A stretch of DNA of 64,000 bases from Sphingomonas pruni NBRC 15498 (GCF_001598455.1 NZ_BCYZ01000013.1:1-64000), one strand, 5' to 3'. Shown: positions 16,703 through 25,395, numbered from the stretch's first letter. Translations and numbers: made by a program. The notes: a model not told the origin generated them from the sequence alone.

Positions 16703-18410
16703 TTTTCGAACCGTCCGCTTCGGCCTGCACTTCGGCGACGAGCTCTTTGCGGCTGAGCTTGCCGACCAACGTTTTGGGCAGGGTGAGCCGCACGACGACC
16801 TGATCGACGCGCTCGTGATGGCCGAGCTGCGGATTGAGCCACGCCTTGATGTCGTCGCCGGTCGCGGTGGCGCCGTCGTTGAGCGTCACATAGGCACGTG
16901 GCTGCTCGCCGCGATAGGTGTCGGGAACGCCGATCACCAACGCCTCCTTCACCGCGGGATTGCGGTAGAGGACAGCTTCGACCTGGCTTGGGAACACCTT
17001 GAACCCGCTGACCGCGATCATGTCCTTCAGCCTGTCGACGACATGGATGAAGCCGTCCGCGTCGATCGTGCCGACATCGCCGGTGCGCAGCCAGGCGCCG
17101 CCCGCCTCCGGCACGAACACCTCCGCATCGGCGTCTGGCCGGTTCCAATAGCCCTTCATGACCTGAGGACCGCGGACCAGTATCTCGCCGGGCTGTCCGG
17201 CCGGGGCGGGACGCGACGCATCCTCCTTGTCGGCCAGCCGCACTTCGGTCGATGGGATCGGCTGGCCGATCGTGCCCAATTTGCCCTCACCCTCATAAGG
17301 GTTGCACGAGACGACACCCGAACTCTCCGACAGGCCATAGCCCTCGATCACCCGCGCGCCGGTCGCCGCTTCGAATTTGGCCTTGACCTCGGCGGGCAGC
17401 GGGGCGCCGCCCGAGATGCAATATTTGAGGCTGGAGAGGTCGGACGACGCCAGCTTGGGATGGTCGAGCAATGCCTGGTACATGGTCGGCACGCCGGGCA
17501 GCGCGGTCGCCTTGGTCCGCGCGATGGCGGCGAGCACCTGCGCGCCGTCGAAGCGCGGCAGCAGCACGATCATGCCGCCATTGGCGACCGTGCGGTTCAT
17601 CACGCAGGTGTTGGCGAAGACGTGGAACAGCGGCAGCACGCCGATGATCCGATCGTCATCGCCGGGGTGCGGATCCAGCCCTTCGACCTGACGGGCATTG
17701 GCCGACAGATTCTGGTGCGTCAGCATCGCGCCTTTGGGCGTGCCGGTCGTGCCGCCGGTATATTGGATCAGGGCGATCTGGGTCGCGGGGTCGATTGCCG
17801 GGAAATCGTGGACGCCATCATTGGCGATCAGCGCGGAAAAGGCGGTTATGCGGGGATCGTCGGGCCGCTTGGCCACTTCCTTGCCGCGGAACAGCCGATA
17901 GAAAAGCGATTTGGCCGCCGGCAACGCGCCCGCCACCGACCCCACCACCAGCCGTTCGAGCCCACTCTGGTCGAGCACCTTGAGCGCGGTCGGCAGCAGC
18001 GCGCTCGCCGAGAGCGTGAAGAGCAGCTTGGTTCCTGAATCCTCGACCTGATGCGCCAGTTCGCTGGCGGTGTAGAGCGGCGAGAAATTGACCGCCGTCG
18101 CGCCCAGCTTGAGCACGCCGAAATAGGCGGCGAGATAATGCGGGACGTTGGGCAGGAACAGACCGATCCGGTCGCCCGGCCCATAGCCCATCCGCGCCAG
18201 CCCGGTTGCGACGCGTGCGGCACCATCCGCCACCTCGGCATAGGAATAACGGCGGCCAAGGAAATCGAGCAGCGGTCGTTGGGGATAGGTTCGCGCGCTA
18301 TTCTCGAACATGTCCACCAGCGACAAGGGCGGAAAGTCTGTCGCCCATGGCGTGGGGTGACGATAGGCGCTGCCGCGCCACGGATTTTCCATATCTTGCG
18401 TCATTGACAT
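16683..18410 (-). CDS. fadD: Long-chain fatty-acid-CoA ligase
   Basis: This ANL-superfamily enzyme activates fatty acids to acyl-CoA through an acyl-adenylate. The 575-residue product contains the P-loop IQYTGGTTGTPKGAML near residue 213, YGLSESSGVV, the ATP-binding LRTGDVGTIDADGF, and VVDRLKDMIAVSGFKVFPSQVE with the hinge. The C-terminal LTLPKTLVGKLSRKEL carries the catalytic lysine. The N-terminal ENPWRGSAYRHPTPW is the form seen in many proteobacterial FadD proteins. Start is ATG at 18410 or 18404; neither has a strong Shine-Dalgarno. Symbol fadD is by family, not proven substrate range. Confidence 0.9.
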   Translation of the reverse strand: MSMTQDMENPWRGSAYRHPTPWATDFPPLSLVDMFENSARTYPQRPLLDFLGRRYSYAEVADGAARVATGLARMGYGPGDRIGLFLPNVPHYLAAYFGVLKLGATAVNFSPLYTASELAHQVEDSGTKLLFTLSASALLPTALKVLDQSGLERLVVGSVAGALPAAKSLFYRLFRGKEVAKRPDDPRITAFSALIANDGVHDFPAIDPATQIALIQYTGGTTGTPKGAMLTHQNLSANARQVEGLDPHPGDDDRIIGVLPLFHVFANTCVMNRTVANGGMIVLLPRFDGAQVLAAIARTKATALPGVPTMYQALLDHPKLASSDLSSLKYCISGGAPLPAEVKAKFEAATGARVIEGYGLSESSGVVSCNPYEGEGKLGTIGQPIPSTEVRLADKEDASRPAPAGQPGEILVRGPQVMKGYWNRPDADAEVFVPEAGGAWLRTGDVGTIDADGFIHVVDRLKDMIAVSGFKVFPSQVEAVLYRNPAVKEALVIGVPDTYRGEQPRAYVTLNDGATATGDDIKAWLNPQLGHHERVDQVVVRLTLPKTLVGKLSRKELVAEVQAEADGSKISAPGR

Positions 18411-18447
18411 GGATGTAAGCGCCCGGCCGGTCCGGCGGCAAGCGAAC

Positions 18448-18651
18448 TCAGCGGTCGATCGTGTTGCCGCCGGTCCAGGTCAGCAGGAACTTGACCGCGA
18501 CCACGCCCAGATCGACCGCCGCCTGGATACGGTGCGGCGTCGGATCGCCTTCGCGATGCGTCAGAATCTCGATATCGGCGGTCGGGTGACGCACGAGGGC
18601 GACGAGCGCAAGCAACGCCCCCAACGCGACCATCGAATTACGCTTACGCAT
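18448..18651 (-). CDS. Small membrane protein of unknown function
   Basis: A 67-residue product begins MRKRNSMVALGALLALVALVRH, a positively charged start followed by one hydrophobic segment, and ends with GVVAVKFLLTWTGGNTIDR, a second, weaker hydrophobic stretch. A GGAGG sequence lies 8 bases before the ATG at 18651, which makes this short frame credible; the longer frame to 18810 has no such site. It lies between a GGDEF cyclase gene and fadD on the same strand. I recognise no family. Confidence 0.55.
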   Translation of the reverse strand: MRKRNSMVALGALLALVALVRHPTADIEILTHREGDPTPHRIQAAVDLGVVAVKFLLTWTGGNTIDR

Positions 18652-18745
18652 TCCCGCGCCTCCAGCCGCTCCTATAAAGCGCGGTCGGGAAAGCGACAAG
18701 CTAAAGTCGCGGCGATCCGGCGCGATTGCGCAGGCGAAACGAGTA

Positions 18746-20440
18746 TCAGGCGGCGCGGACGGCGATCGCCGGCGCGAACCGGGCGCGGTCGCGGCCGGCC
18801 TGCTTGGCATCGAACAGAGCGCGGTCGGCGCGTCGATACATCGCTTTCCAATCGGCTTCGTTGGCGATCGGCCCGGTGCAGGCGCCGATACTGGCGGTCA
18901 CGGTCAAGTCGAACGGCATACGGGCCGACCGCAGCTTTGCGAGCACGGCATCGGGCGTGATCGCGCGGTCGGCGGGACTCAGGATGGCGAATTCCTCGCC
19001 ACCCATGCGCGCGATCAATGCGCCCGGCGCGGCCTGGCGCAGCACGCGAGCGAAGACGCGCAGCACCTCATCGCCACCATCATGACCCAATGTTTCGTTG
19101 ACTCGCTTGAAATGGTCGAGATCGGCCAGCATCAGCTGTTGCTTGCCCTCGCGGCCGATCGCCTGGCGCAGGAAGGCGCGGCGATTGAGCAGGCCGGTTA
19201 ACGGGTCGGTGTCGGCCAGCCGCGCAGCGATCACTTCGCGCTCGAGCGCGTCGTCGCGTTCGAGCGACAGGAGGCGGATGCGATAAGCGATCGCCAAGGT
19301 CGAGATGACCGCCTCGAACGCCATCGATACCAGGGTCGAATTGTCGAGCCAGAAACTCCAGGGGATGAGCGTCAGGTTGCCAAGCAATCGGAGGGTCGCG
19401 AACAGGATCGGCGCGGCCCAGGCGAGCGCGAACAGCCAGAGATAGGGGCTGCGCTCAGCGCGCGCGCGGCGGATGATGGGAACGACGACGACGATGATCG
19501 CCGCAAACGCCAGCGAGAACAGGGCGTCGAGTATGTGAATCTGCCAGGGCGCGAACAAGGCGACGAAAGCCGTTGCGACCACGGAGGCGGCGGTGATCGC
19601 GCTGATCGACTTGCCCACCCAGCCTGCGGTCACCGCAGGTACGAAGAAATAGCGTGCGAAGGTCAAGGCAGTGGCGGCTGCCGTGCACAGCAGCACGTAG
19701 TTGAGGCGCAAGCGGTCGTTGTTGAGCATCGTCGGGTTGAGCCAGGCGAGCGCGCCCGACGAGGTCAGCGCGTAGAGCATCAGCGCCCCAACCATTGCGC
19801 AATAGGCCAGCTGAAAGGGATGGCGTAACGCTCCCCACATCGCGAGATTGTAGATCAGCAATGCCAGGCACAGTCCCCCGAACCCGGCATATAGCGCTGC
19901 CATCTCCAGGTTCGCCTGGCCCGACTCATGCGGTGTGGCGATGGTCGGCGCGATCAGGATGCCGCGAAGATTGGCCGCTCCCTGGACATGCCACATCAGC
20001 CGTACCGGCGGACCGATATCGGTCGGCAGCGGCCATTCGATCATCGCGCCCAGCTGAAGATGGCGGGTCGCCTGGCGGCCGTCAAACCGCCAGCCGCGGA
20101 TCTTCCCGTCGGGATAAAGGGCATAGAGCGTCGTCGCTTCCTGCCACAGGCTGCCGACGCGCACGCGCGATCGGTTCTGCATGTCGGGAATCGCGCTCAG
20201 CGGCTGGGAAATCACCCAAAAATCGCCCGAGCCGAACCAGGTCTGGCGATGCGTGCAATCGAACCGCGCAGTCGCGCCGAACATGGCGCCTGGCCGGTCG
20301 CCCGCCCGCGCTGGGGCGATGCACGTCGACAGCGGCACGCCAACGACGGCACTCCGCGCCTGGGCCGGAACCGGCCATAGCGAGGAGATAGCCAGTAATA
20401 GGGCCGTCATCAGCAAGGCGGGCAGACCGGCTAAGCGCAT
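18746..20440 (-). CDS. 7TM-DISM diguanylate cyclase (GGDEF)
   Basis: The 564-residue protein has a signal peptide (to about residue 28) and a periplasmic sensor domain of the 7TMR-DISMED2 type (about 29-175). Seven hydrophobic segments follow (about 183-385), then a cytoplasmic GGDEF domain (about 405-550). The active site reads GGEEF at residues 480-484, which is a functional variant, preceded by DTDPLTGLLNRRAF and ADLDHFKRVNETLGHDGGDEVL. The RxxD inhibitory site normally five residues before GGEEF is absent (APGA is there instead), so product inhibition by that route is not expected. It should make c-di-GMP in response to a periplasmic ligand, probably a carbohydrate or other small molecule by family analogy. 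Confidence 0.9.
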   Translation of the reverse strand: MRLAGLPALLMTALLLAISSLWPVPAQARSAVVGVPLSTCIAPARAGDRPGAMFGATARFDCTHRQTWFGSGDFWVISQPLSAIPDMQNRSRVRVGSLWQEATTLYALYPDGKIRGWRFDGRQATRHLQLGAMIEWPLPTDIGPPVRLMWHVQGAANLRGILIAPTIATPHESGQANLEMAALYAGFGGLCLALLIYNLAMWGALRHPFQLAYCAMVGALMLYALTSSGALAWLNPTMLNNDRLRLNYVLLCTAAATALTFARYFFVPAVTAGWVGKSISAITAASVVATAFVALFAPWQIHILDALFSLAFAAIIVVVVPIIRRARAERSPYLWLFALAWAAPILFATLRLLGNLTLIPWSFWLDNSTLVSMAFEAVISTLAIAYRIRLLSLERDDALEREVIAARLADTDPLTGLLNRRAFLRQAIGREGKQQLMLADLDHFKRVNETLGHDGGDEVLRVFARVLRQAAPGALIARMGGEEFAILSPADRAITPDAVLAKLRSARMPFDLTVTASIGACTGPIANEADWKAMYRRADRALFDAKQAGRDRARFAPAIAVRAA

Positions 20441-20512
20441 GATTCAGCCCTAGGCCGGCGACCCCAAATTATTGGTAAATCTCGCGCAAGCCATGCTGAT
20501 TCGTCTACTTGC

Positions 20513-21718
20513 TCAGCACGGTTTGAATCCGCCTAGCGTAATCCGCGGTTTGCACTTCTTTTTCGGAGCTTCGTTGCCGCCATTGCCGTTCGCGGCGCCG
20601 CCGTCATTGTCGCCCATGTCCTCCATTCCCGGCATGCCGAGCATGACCGTAGTATTGGAGCGATAGCGGACCCTCGCCGTCCAGTCCGGCTTCCATGCCA
20701 GACGCGGATTGGCCGGACGCGGCGGATAGGCGAAATCGCGTTCGGGACCATAGGCATAGAGCTGGGTCATCATGAACCCGCCGGCCGCGCGCTTCACCTC
20801 GGCCGGGATTTGGCAACTCGTCTGGCTGGGCGGCATCACGATTTTACGCGCGATCAGGCCGGGAACCACGTCGGGGGCGATCCAGTCGGCCAGGCCGCCA
20901 CCGAATTGCTTGCCGCTCGCCGACGTCCACCACACCATGTCGGCGCCTTCGCCGCCCGATCCCTGCGCGCCGATCAGCCAGGCATAATAGCCGGTCGCTT
21001 GCGGTACCGAATTCCAGCTGAGCATCTGCGATCCGTCGGATTGCTCGCTGCCTCGCCCGTTCAGCGGCGCCATGAAATCCTGATCGAGCGCGAACTTGAT
21101 CTCCGGCGAATAATTGCCCGCGACGCGATGATCGCCGATCAGCGAGGAGCCGGGCTTGGCCGACTTGTTGGATTGGCTGTTGGGCCATTCGCCATAGGTG
21201 CGCGAGTTGCTCGCGGTCGGGCCGCGGTCGACCGGCACGTCGGCGGTGAACAGGCCCGGCGGAAATTGCTGTTGGCCGAGTTTGGAAAAGTCGACGATCA
21301 CCGGTTGGCCCGGCCCGACATGCGCGCCGCAGCCCCAGAAGATCAGCAGGCGGCCTTTGGGCCGGCGCATCTCGCCCGGCATCTCTCCGGTCGGCGTCGG
21401 CTGGGGCGACGTCAGTGGAACCGACGGGCCCAGCTGCATGCCAGCGGGCATGAAATGATCGGCCTGCGGCGCCCCTCCAGCCGGCGCCAGCGTCGAGCCC
21501 AGGCGCAGAATCAGCGTGTGCGCGACCGAACCTCCGCGACCGCCGCCGAACATCATCTTCATCGGATTGGCGCCGCCCGCGCCGAAGCCGGACGTGGTCG
21601 CGACGTCCATCTGGTAACGCGCCTTCGGAGCTGCCGCCGGCGGTGCCGAATAACCGATGCTGACGATCGTCGCGATGGCCGCGGTGCCGGCCGCTAACGG
21701 AATCAAATGGCGTCGCAT
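20513..21718 (-). CDS. Exported protein of unknown function, Gly/Met-rich
   Basis: I do not recognise a domain. The 401-residue product has a signal peptide (MRRHLIPLAAGTAAIATIVSIGYS), then a Gly/Met-rich patch with GANPMKMMFGGGRGG at about 51-65. The body contains WGCGAHVGPGQPVIVDFSKLG and the repeated Trp-rich LSWNSVPQATGYYAWLIGAQ and MVWWTSASGKQFGG. An Asn/Gly-rich stretch is followed by a basic KKKCKPRITLGGFKPC end. Four cysteines could form disulfides. The WNSVPQATGYYAWL pattern resembles a fibronectin-III-like strand used in extracellular proteins, but this is weak. It is divergent from the UrcA-like gene across a 147-base region. Confidence 0.7.
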   Translation of the reverse strand: MRRHLIPLAAGTAAIATIVSIGYSAPPAAAPKARYQMDVATTSGFGAGGANPMKMMFGGGRGGSVAHTLILRLGSTLAPAGGAPQADHFMPAGMQLGPSVPLTSPQPTPTGEMPGEMRRPKGRLLIFWGCGAHVGPGQPVIVDFSKLGQQQFPPGLFTADVPVDRGPTASNSRTYGEWPNSQSNKSAKPGSSLIGDHRVAGNYSPEIKFALDQDFMAPLNGRGSEQSDGSQMLSWNSVPQATGYYAWLIGAQGSGGEGADMVWWTSASGKQFGGGLADWIAPDVVPGLIARKIVMPPSQTSCQIPAEVKRAAGGFMMTQLYAYGPERDFAYPPRPANPRLAWKPDWTARVRYRSNTTVMLGMPGMEDMGDNDGGAANGNGGNEAPKKKCKPRITLGGFKPC

Positions 21719-21800
21719 GATATCTCCCCGCTTTGGTTTGCGGCGCTGGATACCATGATCGCCAAGTCCCCAGATTGGACGAACGCGACGGCCAGTTTGC

Positions 21801-21848
21801 TTGACTCGCGGACGGTTGGGGGTCGTTATGCGATCGGAACATGGTTAA
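21801..21848 (+). promoter_or_regulatory. Putative promoter with GANTC and CtrA half-site before the UrcA-like gene
   Basis: TTGACT (21801-21806), an 18-base spacer and GTTATG (21825-21830) fit a housekeeping promoter loosely. A GANTC site, GACTC, overlaps the -35 element (21803-21807) and ATGGTTAA (21841-21848) is the reverse complement of the TTAACCAT CtrA half-site. Motif reading only. Confidence 0.35.
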
Positions 21849-21865
21849 CGAAATGAGGTCGCGTG

Positions 21866-22414
21866 ATGACCCGATTGCTTATGCTCGCCCTGCCGGCCGT
21901 CCTGTCCGCTGCTGCGCTGATCGCGCCGGCGGCTACCGCCTCGGACTATTATGATCGCGACGTCCAGACGGCGGTGGTCGGCGTGGGCGATCTCGACCTG
22001 TCGACCGGCTGGGGGATGGACCGCCTGATCAAGCGGCTGCGCGGCCGCATCGACGAGATGTGCGGTGGGGATGAGGATTGCCGGGACGAAGCGTGGCTGA
22101 GCGCCGACTGGCAAGTCGCCCGTGCCGCCAGCCGCGACCAGTGGCGCCGCCGTATCGCGTTCGAGCGAGCGGCGGATCGGCGCTACTATCGAATGCGACG
22201 CTATACGCCGCCGCCGCCACCTCCGCCGCGGATGATGGCCGAGCCGCCGCGCATCGCTTATGCACCGCTCCCGGCAGCGCCCTCCCAGCTCGTGTCGAAG
22301 ACGACCAAGATCACCACGACGACGATCAAGACGACGACGATCACCCTGACCTATCGCACGCCGCCGGCAACGTTTCGTTCTGCCTGGAAGCCGCGCTGCG
22401 CCTGCGTGGAGTAG
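21866..22414 (+). CDS. UrcA-like exported protein with Pro- and Thr-rich tail
   Basis: The 182-residue product has a signal peptide (ending IAPAATASDYY). A short domain of about 45 residues follows, VVGVGDLDLSTGWGMDRLIKRLRGRIDEMC, which matches the UrcA pattern: Val, Asp-Leu-Asp-Leu-Ser-Thr, then an amphipathic helix and a cysteine. The second half is low complexity: a run of seven prolines, then K-T-T-K-I-T-T-T-T-I-K-T-T-T repeats, then a Cys-x-Cys end. UrcA proteins are small exported proteins of sphingomonads and caulobacters without a known role. ATG at 21866 is used; an overlapping GTG one codon earlier is possible. Confidence 0.65.
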   Translation: MTRLLMLALPAVLSAAALIAPAATASDYYDRDVQTAVVGVGDLDLSTGWGMDRLIKRLRGRIDEMCGGDEDCRDEAWLSADWQVARAASRDQWRRRIAFERAADRRYYRMRRYTPPPPPPPRMMAEPPRIAYAPLPAAPSQLVSKTTKITTTTIKTTTITLTYRTPPATFRSAWKPRCACVE

Positions 22415-22565
22415 TGGGAGGACGGACGCGTCGACGATAGGCTCTGCCGTCCAAAGGTTTGCCTAAGCCGATATCCGGTTGGGGCCAGATCATTGCGGGA
22501 CTGCGGCCACATTCGGATCACGAGCTTGTCGGGTCTGCGCGAGCATACTGCCCGCCACTCGCTAA

Positions 22566-22579
22566 TTGATTCTGATCAA
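22566..22579 (+). promoter_or_regulatory. FNR/FnrL-type box before the BLUF gene
   Basis: TTGAT, four bases, ATCAA is an exact match to the FNR/Anr consensus TTGAT-N4-ATCAA. It lies 64 bases before the BLUF start codon, a normal position for an activator near -41 if transcription starts about 25-30 bases before the ATG. No second copy was seen in the window. Oxygen control of the photoreceptor is inferred. Confidence 0.5.
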
Positions 22580-22643
22580 TCGCGAATTATCTGTTTTTTC
22601 GGTTTTGGCCGTTAGCGCGGGTCCGACAGCAAGGACCCCCTCG

Positions 22644-23048
22644 ATGATACGGTTGCTCTACATCAGCTCGACGCGAGAACCGCACTCTCGCGCTCGGTTG
22701 GACAATATTCTGTCGGTGTCCCGACGCAATAACGTCGCCGCCGATATAACCGGTCTGCTGATCGCCGGCGGGAACCGCTTCCTCCAGGTTCTCGAGGGGC
22801 CAGAGGCGCGTGTGCAGGAAACCTTTGAGCGTATTCGCTTCGACGAGCGCCACTTTGCGCCGGTCGTGCTCAAGCGGGAAGCGGTGGAAGAACGTCTCTT
22901 CGGAAAATGGGCGATGGGGTTTCAACCTGGCGGTGCCTTGAACCGAACCTCGACCATGACCGATGAAGTGGCCGGACTGGTGGCGCCAATCGATGATCCG
23001 CTTCTCAAGGCCTATTTCGAGGGGTTCGCGCGGCGGCACGCGGCATAA
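22644..23048 (+). CDS. Short BLUF-domain blue-light photoreceptor
   Basis: BLUF domains bind FAD and sense blue light by rearranging hydrogen bonds around the flavin. This 134-residue protein is a stand-alone short BLUF. All photocycle residues are present at the spacing of PixD: Tyr6 in LLYISS, Asn30 in SRRNN, Gln48 in FLQVLEG, Trp89 and Met91 in FGKWAMGF. About 40 residues follow the core as the usual two capping helices. It has no output domain, so it must act by binding a partner protein. ATG at 22644 is chosen because BLUF proteins begin a few residues before the Tyr motif and AAGGA lies upstream. A perfect FNR-type box precedes it. There is no neighbouring gene to suggest the partner. 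Confidence 0.92.
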   Translation: MIRLLYISSTREPHSRARLDNILSVSRRNNVAADITGLLIAGGNRFLQVLEGPEARVQETFERIRFDERHFAPVVLKREAVEERLFGKWAMGFQPGGALNRTSTMTDEVAGLVAPIDDPLLKAYFEGFARRHAA

Positions 23049-23245
23049 CGTTCGTCCGATTGGTCGGCGTTGCGAGCTATCGAAGGGACTGCACCCCATA
23101 ATATTCGCAAGTCCCGTGTCGCCGACCGATGCTCGCTTCCCAAGCGCTGGTGCGCGGAGAGCGCCGAGAAGTTGACCGCCCGATCCGGATTGCCGCCGCC
23201 CTGGAAGCAACTCGAGCAGCGATCGGCTCGGCGGGAATCCCCTCG

Positions 23246-24238
23246 CTATATGTCGATTACGATCTTCCCCGTCGCTTGCCTGGCGGTCACCATGGCATGC
23301 GCATCGCCGACGGTTTCCAATGAAAAGCTATGCGGGTGCAGGCGAGGCACGAGCTTGCCGGCCTCGGCCAAAGCTGCCGCGGCCCGCAATATTTTTCCAT
23401 GATGCTCGCGGCCGGCGCCGGTCAGCAGCGGAAGCAGGGTGAACACGCCCGAATAGGTGCCGCCCTTGAACGACAAGGGCCCAAGAGCATGCGTGCCCCA
23501 GCCCAATGCGCTGACCACATGGCCGAAGCGGCGCGCCGCGACGAAGGATGCGTCGAGCGTGGCGCCCCCCACCGTATCGTAGACGATGTCGAAACCTTCC
23601 CCGTCGGTAAGGCGGGCGACATAGTCCAACACGTCCTCCGCCTGGAAATCGATCGCGGTTGCGCCGAAGCCAGTGATGATCTCGCCATCCTTGGCGGTTC
23701 CGGTCGCGAATACCTGCGCACCGTATGCGCGTGCCAATTGGATGGCGACATGCCCCACGCCACCGGCGCCGCCCTGGACCAGCACGCGCTGACCCGCGCC
23801 CACGCGCGCGCGATCGACCAGGCCTTCCCAGGCCGTGATGACGGCCAAGGGCAGCGCCGCCGCCTGACGCATGCTCAGATTGGCGGGCTTGGGTGCAATC
23901 AGGCGCGCGTCGACCGCGGCATATTCGGCCAGCGAACCTTGGATGCCGCCCACGCCTCCCGTCATCCCGAACACCTCGTCGCCGACGGCGAACCCCGTCA
24001 CGCCGTCGCCTATCGCGACGATCGAGCCGGCAAGGTCGATACCGAGGATGGCGGGAAGCTCATGCCGGGCATGTGCCGCGGCCCCTGCGCGAATTTTGGT
24101 GTCGAGCGGGTTCACGCCGCTGGCATGAACCCGCACCAGAACTTCGCCCGCGGCTGCGACCGGGCGCGGCGCCTGAACCAGCACGAACGGCCCATTTGCC
24201 TCATTCACCACGGCGGCGATCATTTCGGATGCTGACAT
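23246..24238 (-). CDS. Zinc-independent NADPH:quinone-type oxidoreductase (MDR family)
   Basis: This 330-residue medium-chain reductase has the GroES-like domain (VRVHASGVNPLDTKIRAG, GIDLAGSIVAIGDGVTGFAVGDEV) and a Rossmann domain with VLVQGGAGGVGHVAIQLARAYGAQVFATG. No zinc-ligand cysteine set is visible, so it belongs with quinone oxidoreductases rather than alcohol dehydrogenases. ATG at 24238 is chosen because GGAG lies 8 bases before it; upstream methionines lack a site. The gene is divergent from a LysR-type regulator with 86 bases between starts, the usual arrangement for a regulator and its target. The substrate is unknown, probably an activated alkene or quinone. Confidence 0.88.
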   Translation of the reverse strand: MSASEMIAAVVNEANGPFVLVQAPRPVAAAGEVLVRVHASGVNPLDTKIRAGAAAHARHELPAILGIDLAGSIVAIGDGVTGFAVGDEVFGMTGGVGGIQGSLAEYAAVDARLIAPKPANLSMRQAAALPLAVITAWEGLVDRARVGAGQRVLVQGGAGGVGHVAIQLARAYGAQVFATGTAKDGEIITGFGATAIDFQAEDVLDYVARLTDGEGFDIVYDTVGGATLDASFVAARRFGHVVSALGWGTHALGPLSFKGGTYSGVFTLLPLLTGAGREHHGKILRAAAALAEAGKLVPRLHPHSFSLETVGDAHAMVTARQATGKIVIDI

Positions 24239-24316
24239 TTCGCGATCTCCAATCATCATGCGCACAAGATGGCTCGATCAGGATCGTTTTGCGATCAACG
24301 ATCTCGCATGTTATCC

Positions 24317-24330
24317 ATGCATTTATGCAT
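24317..24330. promoter_or_regulatory. ATGCAT-TT-ATGCAT repeat at the lysR start
   Basis: Two ATGCAT palindromes separated by TT overlap the start codon of the LysR gene (second ATG is the start). As both a direct and an inverted repeat it is a plausible operator for autoregulation or for the divergent oxidoreductase, but LysR sites usually carry T-N11-A and this is not proven. Confidence 0.3.
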
Positions 24331-25182
24331 GCGGACTGGGGTGATATTCGCATATTCCTGGCGATCGCGCGCGCTGGATCGCTCGGCGCCGCGGCCCGAT
24401 CTTGCGGGCTCACACAGCCGACCATGGGGCGACGACTAAAGGCGCTGGAGGACGCGACCGGCCATATCTTGTTCCAGCGCACCGCGCACGGCTTCGTCCT
24501 GACCGACGAAGGCAGCGCCATGCTTCCCCCCGCCGAGCGGATGGAGGAGGAATTCCTCTCGCTCGAGCGCGCGCTCATGGGCAGTGACCGGCAATTGCAG
24601 GGCGGGCTGCGGGTGACGTCTTCGGACTGGTTCGGCGTGCATGTGCTGACGCCGGTATTTTCGCGTTTTGCGGAGGTGCATCGCGATGTGACGATCGAAC
24701 TCGTCACCGACAGCCGGCTCTATTCGCTCTCGCGCCGCGAAACCGACCTGGCCTTTCGAATTACGCGGTTCGAGGAAGTCGACGTCATTCAGCGGCGGCT
24801 GATGCGGATCGGCTATGCTGCCTACCGCAAACGGGGCGCGAGTGGCGAGCCGAGGCTCATCACGATGGACGCGGCGCTGAGCCACATGCCGGACGCGATC
24901 TGGCTTCGCGAGCGACTGCCCGACGTGCCCGTCGCGTTTCGGAGCAACGACCGCCAGGCGCAAGCGCGCGCCTGTGGCGAGGGGATCGGCATCGCCGTGT
25001 TGCCATCCGCGCTAGGCGACAGCGAGCCCGAGATCGAGCGCTTGGACCTCGGCGGCGCGCCGCCATCGCGCGACGTCTGGATGGGGTATCACCGCGACCT
25101 GCGACGGCTGCCCCGCCTGCGTGCTCTGGTGGATTTCACGGTCGAGCTGCTGGCTGGCGAAGCCGCGGAAGTTCTGAATTAG
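24325..25182 (+). CDS. LysR-family transcriptional regulator
   Basis: The 285-residue protein has an N-terminal winged helix-turn-helix (residues about 5-62: DIRIFLAIARAGSLGAAARSCGLTQPTMGRRLKALED) and a LysR substrate-binding domain beginning near residue 90. The sequence LTQPTMGRRLKALE is typical of a subgroup that often acts next to oxidoreductases. ATG at 24325 is the only start that gives the normal N-terminus. It most likely controls the divergent quinone-type oxidoreductase. No inducer can be read from sequence. Confidence 0.9.
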   Translation: MHADWGDIRIFLAIARAGSLGAAARSCGLTQPTMGRRLKALEDATGHILFQRTAHGFVLTDEGSAMLPPAERMEEEFLSLERALMGSDRQLQGGLRVTSSDWFGVHVLTPVFSRFAEVHRDVTIELVTDSRLYSLSRRETDLAFRITRFEEVDVIQRRLMRIGYAAYRKRGASGEPRLITMDAALSHMPDAIWLRERLPDVPVAFRSNDRQAQARACGEGIGIAVLPSALGDSEPEIERLDLGGAPPSRDVWMGYHRDLRRLPRLRALVDFTVELLAGEAAEVLN

Positions 25183-25395
25183 GTAAGTCATCTGAACCCT
25201 GCTTCCGAACTTGGACAGGACCATAAGGCATGCCCGTTCCTGTCTTTCCTTGTCGAGCTTGACAGCCCACGTAGCGGCGGTTCGGTCATCCGTTTCGAAC
25301 CGATGAATGGTATCTGAAAACGGTCGTTCATCCGACGCGGAGTGACCGCTGTACCGCCTCCTTCGCGCGGGGGGATACTCCGGAACATCGCGCGG

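Noticed and set aside
23049-23245. A gene in the gap after the BLUF gene
   Set aside because: Short frames exist on both strands but none has a ribosome binding site, a motif or a sensible length; I see nothing supportable.
25183-25395. A short gene between the LysR gene and cytochrome b561
   Set aside because: The 66-codon minus-strand frame has no ribosome binding site and no recognisable composition; the gap holds only weak inverted repeats.
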